The notes beneath the pieces were generated by a model. That model saw only the letters and a program-made list of their open reading frames with translations. It was not told the DNA's origin and made no database searches. The position numbers were made by a program, and so were the translations under genes. Of a DNA stretch of 64,000 nucleotides, positions 38,198 to 46,964 are shown one piece after another (the first letter of the stretch is position 1; each line of letters starts with the position of its first letter). Source of the stretch: Jiangella alkaliphila. Its GTDB lineage: Bacteria; Actinomycetota; Actinomycetes; Jiangellales; Jiangellaceae. Where the stretch lies: the NCBI RefSeq assembly GCF_900105925.1, contig NZ_LT629791.1:3693278-3757277 (forward strand), given 5' to 3'.

Positions 38198-39675
38198 GCA
38201 CCGGCGAACGGCCGAACATCCTCTGGTTGTGTGCGGATCAACAGCGGTTCGACACCCTCGGCGTCTACGGGAACCCGTACGTCGAGACCCCCAACCTCGA
38301 CCGGCTGGCCACCGAAGGCGTGATGTTCGACCACGCCTACGTGCAGAGCCCCGTCTGCACGCCGTCGCGAGCGAGCTTCCTCACCGGCCGCTATCCGCGC
38401 ACCACCCGTGCCCGGCAGAACGGTCAGTCGATCCCGCCGGACGAACGCCTCGTCCCGCGCATCCTGGCCGATGCCGGCTACACGTGCGGCCTGGTGGGAA
38501 AGCTGCACCTCAGTGCCGCCCATCCGCGGCCGCACCGTCCCGTGGAACCACGCATCGACGACGGCTACAGCTGGTTCAGCTGGTCGCACCAGCCGCCGCC
38601 GAACGCGGTGCAGGCCGCGATGGACTGGCCCACCAACTCCTACACCAACTGGCTGCGCGCCCGCGGTGTCGAGTTCGAGCGCGAGACACACCCGGACACT
38701 GACGAGGTCCAGATCGGCGTCGCGGAGGAGCACCAGCACACGACGTGGTGCGCCGACACCGCCTCCGATTTCGTCGAGACCATGGCCGGCTTCACTCAGC
38801 CGTGGCTGCTGTCGGTCAACTTCTACGACCCGCATCATCCGTTCGACCCGCCGAAGGAACTGCTCGACCGGTACATCGAGCTGCTCGACGACATCCCGCT
38901 GCCGAACTATGTGCCGGGGGAGCTCGACACCAAGCCCGAGTTCCAGCGGTGGCACCACGAAGGCACCTACCAGGGCGCACGAACTATCGCCTATCCCGAC
39001 CGGACCGATCGGGAGCACCGGGTGATGCGCGCCGCCTACTGGGCGATGATCGACCTGCTCGACCGCCAGGTCGGCCGCATCCTCGACACCCTGGAGCGCA
39101 CCGGACAGCGCGCGAACACCATCGTCGTCTTCCACGCCGACCACGGTGAGCTGCTGGGTGACCATGGGCTCTACCTCAAGGGGCCGCACTTCTACGACCC
39201 GGCGGTCCGGGTGCCGCTGATCCTCAACTGGCCGGCCGGGCTTCCGTCCGGGCGGCGGGTCGGTTCCCTCGTCGAGCTCGTCGACCTCGCGCCGACCCTC
39301 CTCGACGCGGTGCGCGCCGAGCCGGAGCCGGGGATGCAGGGTCGCTCGCTCTGGCCCTTGATCAACGGATCGATCGCCGACGCGGAGCATCGCGACGACG
39401 TCTACGCGGAGTCGTACAACGCCGGCGGGGACCACAACGGGGAACGGGCCTACGTGACCATGGTTCGTACGGCCGAACACAAGGCCGTCGTCGTGCACGG
39501 GCATCCCGGCGACGTCGACGGCGAGTTGTACGACCTGATCGACGACCCGGGGGAGAACGTCAACCGCTGGGACGACCCCGCCTACGTCGATGTCAAGGTG
39601 CGGATGCTCCGGCGCATGGTCGACCGGATGGCCATGACCGTCGACCCGCTCCCTGAACGAGACGACGTCTGGTAG
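38194..39675 (+). CDS. Sulfatase (formylglycine type)
   Basis: The 493-aa protein starts at a GTG overlapping the stop of the ATPase gene. The motif C55-T-P-S-R is the site at which the cysteine is converted to formylglycine, and [17 protein letters not shown] is the consensus. [12 protein letters not shown] near the N-terminus supplies metal-binding aspartates, and [18 protein letters not shown] is a second active-site block. There is no signal peptide, so it may act on imported sulfated sugars in the cytoplasm. The maturase needed to make formylglycine is not in the window. Its coupling to an importer next to a sialidase suggests a sulfated oligosaccharide as substrate. Confidence 0.93.
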   Translation: MSTGERPNILWLCADQQRFDTLGVYGNPYVETPNLDRLATEGVMFDHAYVQSPVCTPSRASFLTGRYPRTTRARQNGQSIPPDERLVPRILADAGYTCGLVGKLHLSAAHPRPHRPVEPRIDDGYSWFSWSHQPPPNAVQAAMDWPTNSYTNWLRARGVEFERETHPDTDEVQIGVAEEHQHTTWCADTASDFVETMAGFTQPWLLSVNFYDPHHPFDPPKELLDRYIELLDDIPLPNYVPGELDTKPEFQRWHHEGTYQGARTIAYPDRTDREHRVMRAAYWAMIDLLDRQVGRILDTLERTGQRANTIVVFHADHGELLGDHGLYLKGPHFYDPAVRVPLILNWPAGLPSGRRVGSLVELVDLAPTLLDAVRAEPEPGMQGRSLWPLINGSIADAEHRDDVYAESYNAGGDHNGERAYVTMVRTAEHKAVVVHGHPGDVDGELYDLIDDPGENVNRWDDPAYVDVKVRMLRRMVDRMAMTVDPLPERDDVW

Positions 39676-39712
39676 CCGGCCTGGCGGGGCTTGACGCGTT
39701 GACGGTGGTGAA

Positions 39713-39750
39713 GGTCGAGTTACTCCTGCTGTAGCCGTAGTAGCTCGACC
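39713..39750. terminator. Hairpin after the sulfatase gene
   Basis: GGTCGAGTTACT (39713-39724) pairs with AGTAGCTCGACC (39739-39750) except at one position, around a 14-base loop. It lies 38 bases past the sulfatase stop. With the stronger hairpin at 39793 it probably insulates the two convergent transcription units. Confidence 0.5.
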
Positions 39751-39792
39751 TCGACGGCGAACCGGGCCACCAACCCGTGCCGGCTGACCCGC

Positions 39793-39833
39793 AGCACCGG
39801 CCCGGGGGAGGCCTTGACCCCCGGGCCGGTGCT
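39793..39833. terminator. Strong 16-bp hairpin between convergent genes
   Basis: AGCACCGGCCCGGGGG (39793-39808) is perfectly complemented at 39818-39833 around the loop AGGCCTTGA. It lies between the convergent sulfatase (+) and sialidase (-) genes and can act as a bidirectional terminator. Confidence 0.75.
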
Positions 39834-39845
39834 CGTCTGCGGTGG

Positions 39846-41033
39846 TCAGTCCGGCAGGCCGATGTCGGATTCGAGGAAGTGGTTGAAGACGATCAACTGG
39901 TACGGGTTGTCCGTGCCCCGCTCGTAGAGCACTCCGATCCGGCCGTTGGCGAGCTCCACCATGTCTGAGTACGCCGACTCGCCGGCGAAGATGACGCCGC
40001 CGTCGTTGACGCCGGTCCAGTTGGCTCCCTCGTTGTACGAGGAACGGATCATCATCCGGTTGCGGCCGTCCGACGGTGACGAGAAGAGCACCCGGTTGTA
40101 GTCGTCGCCATCGAGGGTGGACCGCAGCCGCAGGACGGCGCCCTGCACGTTCGGCGCGAGCAGCGTCGTGACGTTGAGGAACGGCCCGTCGAAGGTCTCA
40201 CCTCCGTCGGAGCTCACGGCGCGGGACTTGTCGTAGCCCTCGACGGCGCCGCCGTTCTCGTCGCGGGCCATCACGTAGATGCTGCCGTCGTTGCGTTCGA
40301 AGAGGTTGGGTTCCTGAGCCTGGACGCCGTTGACCGTCGTGTACGTGGCTCCCTTCTGCCACGTCCGGCCGGCGTCGTCGCTGTAGACGAGCACCAGGGC
40401 GCCGGCCGGGTTCATGGCCCACAGCGGGACCACCATCCGCCCGGGGTGGTCGCCCCGCTCGAGCTGGATGCCGTGGGCCGGGCCGGCCAGAACGTTCCAG
40501 CCGGCGAGGTCGAGGTAGCCGCCGTCGCAACCGGGAACCGAGGCGGCGACCTGGATGCACTCCGGGGGCGTGAAGGTGACTCCGTCGTTGACGCTGACGA
40601 GCTGATGCACCGTTCGCAGGTCGCCACTCATGCCCTCGCTGGCCAGCACCGTGATCCGGTCGCTGGCCCGGTCGACGATCGGCACCGGGTTGCTCCATCC
40701 GGCCTGGCTGGTGCCGCCCGGGTCGTTGCCGGTCGCGATGACCTTGACGGCGGACCAAGTGGCGCCGTTGTCGGTGGACCGCCGCACCACGAGGTCGGCC
40801 TCGCCGTGGTCGGCGCAGGTTCCCCTCCGGCCCTGGGCGAAGGCCAGCAGCGTCCCCTCGTTGGTCCGCACGATCGAGGGGATGCGATAACACGCGTAGT
40901 CGTCGGCGGTGTCCGCGCGGAACAGGATCGTTCCGGAGATCACCGCCTCTGCCCGTGGCGCCGACGTCACCGCCGTGAGTCCGGTGAGGAGCAGCCCCAG
41001 CGCGCAGAGCATCGCCCCTATTCGACGTCCCAT
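39846..41033 (-). CDS. Secreted sialidase (GH33-like), single propeller
   Basis: The 395-aa protein starts at the ATG at 41033 (GGGAGG upstream) and overlaps the end of the preceding gene by 16 bases. Residues 1-31 form a Sec signal peptide. YRIPSIV carries the first arginine, followed by EADLVVRRSTDNGATW. NLFERNDGSIYVMARDENG carries the glutamate and second arginine, and SAYSDMVEL the tyrosine. Asp boxes: STDNGATW, SDDAGRTW and SSDGGETF. There is no added carbohydrate-binding domain, and the length equals a minimal catalytic propeller. It is the third gene of a minus-strand operon headed by alpha-galactosidase. Confidence 0.92.
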   Translation of the reverse strand: MGRRIGAMLCALGLLLTGLTAVTSAPRAEAVISGTILFRADTADDYACYRIPSIVRTNEGTLLAFAQGRRGTCADHGEADLVVRRSTDNGATWSAVKVIATGNDPGGTSQAGWSNPVPIVDRASDRITVLASEGMSGDLRTVHQLVSVNDGVTFTPPECIQVAASVPGCDGGYLDLAGWNVLAGPAHGIQLERGDHPGRMVVPLWAMNPAGALVLVYSDDAGRTWQKGATYTTVNGVQAQEPNLFERNDGSIYVMARDENGGAVEGYDKSRAVSSDGGETFDGPFLNVTTLLAPNVQGAVLRLRSTLDGDDYNRVLFSSPSDGRNRMMIRSSYNEGANWTGVNDGGVIFAGESAYSDMVELANGRIGVLYERGTDNPYQLIVFNHFLESDIGLPD

Positions 41034-42988
41034 GTCGAACCTCCCATTCTTTCGGTGCCGGCCTCGATCCCTGCTGGTGCCGGCTCGATGGCGTTGAACC
41101 TCAAGTTGAGCCGGAGCCCGTCGACGATCGCGTCGGTGTCGAAGCGGATCCGGTCGAGCTCCTCGGTCGTCAGCGCGCGGTCGTACAGGCGGAACTCGTC
41201 GAGCCCGCCGGTCCATCTGTTGGCGCCATCGAGGCGCTGCCCGATGTACAGGCCGTGCAGCCCGAACTCACGCCCGTTCGTGGGCGCCCCGGGAGGCGTC
41301 GGGCCGGTCGCCACGGATGCGCCGTCGACGTACATCGTCAGCTGGTTGCCCACCCGCTGGAGCGCGAGATGGTGCCAGGCTCCGTCGTTGTACGCCTGGG
41401 ACGACGAGATCCGGGCGGCCGTCCCGAGACCCGTCGAGAGGTAGGCCTGAAGTCGATCGCTCTCGGGTTCGGCTCGCAGCCAGAGCTGCGGAGCCGCGTC
41501 CATGCGGTACGCCCAGAGGATCGCTTGGGTGCCGGTGGTCTCGGCGTAGCGGAACCACGTCGTCATGGTGAAGTCGCCGTCCCCGACGTCCACCGCGGGC
41601 GAGTACGGGATCTCGACCCGGTCGTCGACGCCGTCGAACGCCAGCGCCCTGCCGAACCGGCCCTTCGTCCGCTGGGCGTCGCCCCTCACATACGCGTCGT
41701 TGTCGTGGTTCGGGGCCGTGTCGGGTGTGGTCGGGCCTGGTTCCGGCGGCGGAGCGAACGCCGGCGGGGTCCCGTTCGGCGTCTCGAGGTACGCCTCGTT
41801 GAAGCGGGCCCACCGGATCGTCTCGTACGGGTTGGCCTGGCCCGCCTCGTAGGCCAGACCGGCGATCACGCCGTCGGCGGGGTCGGTCTCGATCTCGACC
41901 AGGTCGGAGTACGCCGTCGGGCCCCACCAGAAGACCTTGCCCTGATCCCAGGTCTGCCACGTGGTTCCCTCGTCGAAGGACGACCTGACCGCCATCACCT
42001 CGCGGGCGCCCGGGTGGGCGACCGTGGAGATCAGGAGGCGGTTTCGCGCGTCGCCCTCGTCGGTGGCGGTCAGGCGCAACAGCGCGGCCTGGACCTGCAC
42101 CGTGGTGAAGGTCGGCAGCATCTGGAAGTACCCGTCGTAGGTCTCGCCGCCGTCGCTGGAGTACGCGAACGCCCGTACGCCGGCCGACGCCGAGGCGACC
42201 TCGCGGGCGCTGAAGTAGAGCCGGCCGTCCGTGAGCTCCACCACCGTGCTCTCGGTCGGCTTGGTGCGCCCCTCGAAGTCGTCGACGACGGCACCGATCC
42301 GCCAGGTCAGGCCGCCGTCGTCGCTGAGGTACGTGTGGTTGCCGAAGACGGGGAGGCCGGCTCCGTTGCTCATCTCGTGGCTGGAGCTGACCACCAGTCG
42401 TCCCGCGTTCGGGCCCCGCGTGAGCTGGATGCCGTGGACCGGGCCGTTCGCGACGAAACGGTCCCACTCCGGGCGCTTCAGGTGCGGCATCTCGCGAGGG
42501 GCACTCCACGTGGCGCCGTCGTCCTCGCTCGTGACCAGGTGGACGTCCCGGTCGCAGGGAGGGCAGCCGCCCTTGACGTTGCTGTTGGCCAGGATCGAGA
42601 TCCGGCCGCTCTCGCGGTCCACGACCGGTACGGGGTTCCCGAGGGTGCCGTCGCCTCCGTCGGCGATCAGCTGGACCGGCCCCCAGGTCCGACCGCCGTC
42701 GGTGGACCGCTTCAGCACGAGGTCGATGTCGGCGTCGTCCGCGCAGCTGCCGTTGCGGCCTTCCACGATGGCGAGCAGATCCCCGTTGCCGGCCTTGACC
42801 AGCGAGGGGATGCGGAAGCAGAAGAATCCCGCCTCACCACGGCTGAACAGGACCTCGTCGGTCCCCACGGGCTCGGCCGCGGCGGCCGCCGCGCCACCGG
42901 CGCCGAGGCCGGTGGCGATCATCGCCATTGCCGTCACCACTGATGCGATCGTCAGCGACCGCCGATCGTGTCGTCGTCTTCGGCGCAC
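41018..42988 (-). CDS. Secreted sialidase with LamG domain
   Basis: The 656-aa protein starts at GTG 42988 with GGAGGAA upstream. A basic N-terminus and hydrophobic run to about residue 38 make a signal peptide. FRIPSLV, then DADIDLVLKRSTDGGRTW opens the propeller; PTESTVVELTDGRLYFSARE holds the glutamate and arginine; TAYSDLVEI holds the tyrosine. A proline-rich linker (PPPEPGPTTPDTAP) near 410 leads to a LamG domain (FGRALAFDGVDDRVEIP, DGAWHHLALQRV). It lies between alpha-galactosidase and a second sialidase in one operon. Confidence 0.93.
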   Translation of the reverse strand: MRRRRRHDRRSLTIASVVTAMAMIATGLGAGGAAAAAAEPVGTDEVLFSRGEAGFFCFRIPSLVKAGNGDLLAIVEGRNGSCADDADIDLVLKRSTDGGRTWGPVQLIADGGDGTLGNPVPVVDRESGRISILANSNVKGGCPPCDRDVHLVTSEDDGATWSAPREMPHLKRPEWDRFVANGPVHGIQLTRGPNAGRLVVSSSHEMSNGAGLPVFGNHTYLSDDGGLTWRIGAVVDDFEGRTKPTESTVVELTDGRLYFSAREVASASAGVRAFAYSSDGGETYDGYFQMLPTFTTVQVQAALLRLTATDEGDARNRLLISTVAHPGAREVMAVRSSFDEGTTWQTWDQGKVFWWGPTAYSDLVEIETDPADGVIAGLAYEAGQANPYETIRWARFNEAYLETPNGTPPAFAPPPEPGPTTPDTAPNHDNDAYVRGDAQRTKGRFGRALAFDGVDDRVEIPYSPAVDVGDGDFTMTTWFRYAETTGTQAILWAYRMDAAPQLWLRAEPESDRLQAYLSTGLGTAARISSSQAYNDGAWHHLALQRVGNQLTMYVDGASVATGPTPPGAPTNGREFGLHGLYIGQRLDGANRWTGGLDEFRLYDRALTTEELDRIRFDTDAIVDGLRLNLRFNAIEPAPAGIEAGTERMGGSTWDVE

Positions 42989-43021
42989 GAAGGTTCCTCC
43001 TAGTCGGTGTTGCCGTCGAGC

Positions 43022-45181
43022 TCAGGGCACTTGCTCTTGCTCCCGGACGACGTGCACGAGGACGAGTCGTTCGGGAAACAGCGGTGGGACCTGCACGCCG
43101 TGCTCGGCGAGCAGCCGCCCGGGCAGAGTGGTGCCGTGGCGCCACCACGACGGGCCGGCGCGGCCGGGGAAGCCGGTGGTGTCCGCGGTGAGGTCCACGG
43201 GCTGGACCCGATAGGCCGCGTGCGGGTCGAGCCCCGGCATGCGGACCATGCCCGTACGGGTGAGCTCCGAGGTCGCGACCGCGACGATCGCGAACAACGC
43301 CTCCGACCCGTCACGCGCGACGACGCCGTGCACCTGGGTCGCCGGGTCGGGATGGTCGACGTGGACGACGCGGCCCGAGTGGAGCAGCGGCTGGTGCCGC
43401 TGATGCAGGTCGATCCAGGCGGCGAGCGCGGCGCGATCGGCATCGGAGGCTCGCCGCAGGTCCCACTCGATGCCGAACGCACCGAACAGGGCGGTTCCCG
43501 CACGGAAGGCCAGGTCGTGGGTACGCCGGGTGGTGTGTGACGACGGGGCGCCCACGTGCGAACCGATGAGCTCCGGCGGGAGCAGCAGCCCGGTCCAGCG
43601 CTGGATCTGCTGCCGTTCGAGCGCGTCTATGCAGTCGCTGGCCCAGACTCTGTCGGTCCGCTCGACGATGCCCAGGTCGACCCGCCCGCCACCGGACGCG
43701 CACGCCTCCACCTCCAGGCCTGCGTGCCGGGCTTTGAGGGTGTCGATCAGGCCGTACACCGAGAGCGTCTGGCCGCGCACTCCGGGTCTGCGGTCCGCGA
43801 CCCGTCCCGGATCGACCAGGTCCCGGTTGTGGTCCCACTTGAGGTAGTCGAGGCCGTACTCGGTGATCAGCGCATCCAACCTCTCGAGCACGTGCTCGAA
43901 GGCGGCCGGGTTGGTCAGATCGAGGACCTGTTGGTGGCGAGCCTCGGGCGGGAGCCGGTGACCCGACGAGAGGATCCAGTCCGGGTGCGCCCGGGCCAGG
44001 TCCGAGTCCAGGCTGATCATCTCGGGCTCGACCCACAGCCCGAACTCCATGCCGAGTGCGCGGACGTGATCGACCAGTGGGTGCAGGCCCTCCGGCCAGG
44101 CCTGCTCGTCGACGTACCAGTCTCCGAGCCCGGCGCGGTCGTCCCGGCGGCGGCGGAACCAGCCGTCGTCCAGGACGAACCGCTGCGCGCCGACCTTCGC
44201 GCCGAGCTCGGCCAGCTCGGTCAGCGCCTCGAGATCCTGGTCGAAGTAGACGGCCTCCCACGTGTTCAGGACGACCGGCCGGACGGCGGACGGGTGCTGA
44301 GGACGTGCCCGCAGGTAGTCGTGGAACCTGGCCGACAGGTCGTTGAGACCATGTCCCCAGGCGCCGAACACCCACGGCGAGGTGTATGAGTCGCCGGGCC
44401 GGAGCACGCCCTCGCCGGGAAGGAGCAGTTCGCCGCCGCCCAGCAGAGCGAAGCCGTCCGGAGTTCGCTCCGCGAGCGTCCGGTGATTGCCGCTCCAGGC
44501 GACGTGGACGCCCCAGGCCTCGCCGGACTCGAACGCGAATCCCGGCGTCCCCGCGAGCACGAGACCGGTCGCGTCGAGACCGGTCCGTCCGCGGCGGCCC
44601 TCCCGCACGTGCGTGCCGAGGGTGAACGGTTGTCTGGCGGGCGCGCGCTCCCTCAGGTGCCGTCCCGAGAAGTGCATGATCTCCCGCGCCCGCGGAGGTA
44701 CCGGCAGCGTGAGCTGCAGCCCGTCCAGCGTGTAGGGGCGCTCGGGGTCGACGTTGGTGACCGTCGCACGCAGGCGGAGCAGACCGGACGCGGTGAGCTC
44801 GAGCTCGATCCGTAAGGTCAGGTGGGCGTCGCGGTCCTGTGCGTCGACGCAGAGCCGCCCGGCCGGCTGTGCCGGAGTCTGCTCGACGTCCGCCGCCGTC
44901 ACGACGAACGCCGGCGAGAAGTCCTGCCCGTCGCGATGACCGGACAGGCCCGGACTCCCGAACCAGCCCGCGGACTGCAGAGGCAGCACCGCCATCGGCA
45001 CCGCGACGTCCACCGGGCCGCGCACGACAGGCGGGTCGGATGCCTCGGCGAGGCGGGTCAGGACGTCGGCGTCGAGCTCACCGAGCTCCGCTCCCCAGTA
45101 GAGGATTCTCGGCAGCCCGCGGTCGCGCAGGTCGACGATCACCGAGACGCCGTTCGCGCGCAGCTGCAGCAACTCGAGCAT
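43022..45181 (-). CDS. Alpha-galactosidase, GH36 family
   Basis: The 719-aa enzyme starts at the ATG at 45181, which has GGAGG 7 bases upstream; upstream in-frame codons lack a site. An N-terminal beta supersandwich (1-290) precedes the TIM barrel. The nucleophile is D450 in YLKWDHNRDL and the acid/base is D516 in WASDCIDALERQQIQ; EACASGGGR (492-500) is diagnostic. It releases terminal alpha-linked galactose. There is no signal peptide, so it is intracellular and acts on imported oligosaccharides. It is the first gene of a three-gene operon with two secreted sialidases and is divergent from iclR. Confidence 0.94.
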   Translation of the reverse strand: MLELLQLRANGVSVIVDLRDRGLPRILYWGAELGELDADVLTRLAEASDPPVVRGPVDVAVPMAVLPLQSAGWFGSPGLSGHRDGQDFSPAFVVTAADVEQTPAQPAGRLCVDAQDRDAHLTLRIELELTASGLLRLRATVTNVDPERPYTLDGLQLTLPVPPRAREIMHFSGRHLRERAPARQPFTLGTHVREGRRGRTGLDATGLVLAGTPGFAFESGEAWGVHVAWSGNHRTLAERTPDGFALLGGGELLLPGEGVLRPGDSYTSPWVFGAWGHGLNDLSARFHDYLRARPQHPSAVRPVVLNTWEAVYFDQDLEALTELAELGAKVGAQRFVLDDGWFRRRRDDRAGLGDWYVDEQAWPEGLHPLVDHVRALGMEFGLWVEPEMISLDSDLARAHPDWILSSGHRLPPEARHQQVLDLTNPAAFEHVLERLDALITEYGLDYLKWDHNRDLVDPGRVADRRPGVRGQTLSVYGLIDTLKARHAGLEVEACASGGGRVDLGIVERTDRVWASDCIDALERQQIQRWTGLLLPPELIGSHVGAPSSHTTRRTHDLAFRAGTALFGAFGIEWDLRRASDADRAALAAWIDLHQRHQPLLHSGRVVHVDHPDPATQVHGVVARDGSEALFAIVAVATSELTRTGMVRMPGLDPHAAYRVQPVDLTADTTGFPGRAGPSWWRHGTTLPGRLLAEHGVQVPPLFPERLVLVHVVREQEQVP

Positions 45182-45385
45182 GGTGGTCCTCCCAGGCGTG
45201 CCGGGTCCGCTCGCCATGACACAGCGCGTGCGGGGCAGGACGGGCCGGGGGAGAGCTCACCTCGAGGCGAGCCGACAACGGCCCCGGCTGACATCGACGT
45301 CCAGCCGTTCTCCGACCAGGTGTCCGTCATACCAGCGATGTGCGCACAACGTAGCAACAGCCATGAGCAGGGCGCAATAGGGCTC

Positions 45386-45414
45386 TTGTCCATGCGTTAG
45401 ACGCATGCTAGGTT
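45386..45414 (+). promoter_or_regulatory. Leaderless iclR promoter with a perfect 17-bp palindrome
   Basis: TTGTCC (45386-45391) and TAGGTT (45409-45414) are separated by 17 bases. The ATG begins 8 bases after the last base of the -10 box. No ribosome-binding site is present, which supports a leaderless mRNA. CATGCGTTAGACGCATG (45391-45407) is an exact palindrome (7-3-7) that fills the spacer, so a bound regulator would block the promoter. IclR is the obvious candidate. The other 200 bases before the alpha-galactosidase start show nothing comparable. Confidence 0.72.
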
Positions 45415-45421
45415 CCCTGCC

Positions 45422-46183
45422 ATGCGAAGCGCGGCACTAGGGATGGAGAACGCGTCGGCCCTGGCCCGAGGGCTGCACGTGCTCCGGTTGCTCGTGGACG
45501 AGGGTTCGCCGATGACGGCGACCGAGATCGCCCGGCGGATCGGCGTCCACCAGAGCTCGGTGTCCCGGATCCTCGCGACACTGATTCACGTCGGGTACGT
45601 CCGCAAGACGCCGGACCGGCGGTTCGCCCCCGACTTCGGGGTGCTCTCCCTTGCCTCCGCGACCACCTGGTTCCCGCTGATTCGCAAGCCAAGGGCCGCG
45701 ATGGAGGAGATCGCCGCCGCACACCCAGAGGTCGAAGCCACGCTCTGCATGCTCTGGCGTGGCGAGATGATCTACTTCCTGCGTACCCGTCACCAGGCCG
45801 GCGCGATCGATTTCGGCATGGGCTTTCCCGTCCACCTCTCCGCCCCCGGGCTGCGGATGCTCATCGATCTGCCCGAGGACCACGCCCTGGAGGTCCTTCG
45901 GCAGTCGCGCAGCCGTTATGGCTGGTCGGGCACCGAGGTGGTGCCGGAGACGGCGGAGGAAGTCCTCGCCTGGGCACAGGCACACGTGGAGCACGACGTC
46001 CTCGTCCTGGCGGAGTGGAGATCCATGGGCCACGTCGGCGCGGCGATCCCGATCAAGACCGACGAGGACCACCCGGTGGCCCTCGCACTGACCGGCGACC
46101 TCAGTGCCGCCGATCCGGCCACCCTTCGGCTGTGGCTGCACGATGCCCGCCGCATCGTCGAATCCGCCCTCGCCGAGCGCTGA
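45422..46183 (+). CDS. IclR-family transcriptional regulator
   Basis: The 253-aa protein starts at ATG 45422, probably leaderless. Residues 12-70 form the IclR winged helix (MTATEIARRIGVHQSSVSRILATLIHVGYV). The C-terminal half is the IclR effector domain, with the pattern EATLCMLWRGEMIYFLR and APGLRMLIDLPE. Such regulators repress or activate sugar-degradation genes and bind small acids or sugars. It heads the operon with the sugar importer, sialidase, esterase, beta-galactosidase and sulfatase, and lies divergent from alpha-galactosidase, so it may control both. Confidence 0.92.
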   Translation: MRSAALGMENASALARGLHVLRLLVDEGSPMTATEIARRIGVHQSSVSRILATLIHVGYVRKTPDRRFAPDFGVLSLASATTWFPLIRKPRAAMEEIAAAHPEVEATLCMLWRGEMIYFLRTRHQAGAIDFGMGFPVHLSAPGLRMLIDLPEDHALEVLRQSRSRYGWSGTEVVPETAEEVLAWAQAHVEHDVLVLAEWRSMGHVGAAIPIKTDEDHPVALALTGDLSAADPATLRLWLHDARRIVESALAER

Positions 46184-46829
46184 AGGCCACAGCACCACCG
46201 ACCCCGACCCTTCCCGCCCGCACATCACGTCTCGCAAAGGAGCCCGATGTGACCACGTCGTCTTTCTCCCGGCGTACCGCCCTGAAGGCGGCCGCCGGTG
46301 TCGCCGGTGCCGCGTTCCTCGCCGCTTGCGGCAACGGAAGCAACTCCACCGGAGGCGGCGGAGGCGGCTCAGGCGGTGGAACCCTCAACGTCTGGGGCGG
46401 CGTCCCGCCCGAGACCGGCCCCGACGATCTGATCGCGGCGTTCCACAAGGAGCACCCCGACATCCAGGTCATCTACACGCGTTACGTCAACGACGACGAG
46501 GGCAAACTCAAGCTCGACACGTCGTTGCAGGGCGGGGTTCCGATCGACGTGTTCTACACGTATGACACCCCGACCCTCACCAAGCGGGTCGACGCGGGCC
46601 TCACCGCCGACCTCACCGACAAGATCTCCAACGACTCCGATCTCGCACAGTTCGGCCCGGACGAGTCGCCCGCGACGAACGTCGTCTTCGGCGGCAAGGT
46701 CCATTCCATCCCAGCGCAGAAGTCGCCGACGATCGTCTACGTCAACGACAGCATGCTCTCCGAAGCGGGCATCACCATCCCCGACGACTGGGACATCAAC
46801 GACTACCACGAGGTGGCGCGGGAGCTAAG

Positions 46830-46844
46830 CCTCGATCCACCGAC
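46830..46844. repeat. Left terminal inverted repeat of the IS
   Basis: CCTCGATCCACCGAC matches the complement of the right end at all 15 positions. The match then decays to partial pairing. The flanking 5-base duplication CTAAG lies immediately before it. Confidence 0.9.
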
Positions 46845-46964
46845 CAGCTTGGTGACGTCGTCTGGTTTCAGGCGAGGTGGTTGTGATCACGTTGGGTGTG
46901 AGTGAGTTGCCGGTCTGCCCGGCTTTCCACTGGGGTTCCTTCTCGTGCCGGCGGGGGCTGGTGG

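Noticed and set aside
39676-39845. CRISPR-like or other array between the convergent genes
   Set aside because: The two repeats seen are inverted, not direct, and are best read as two hairpin terminators.
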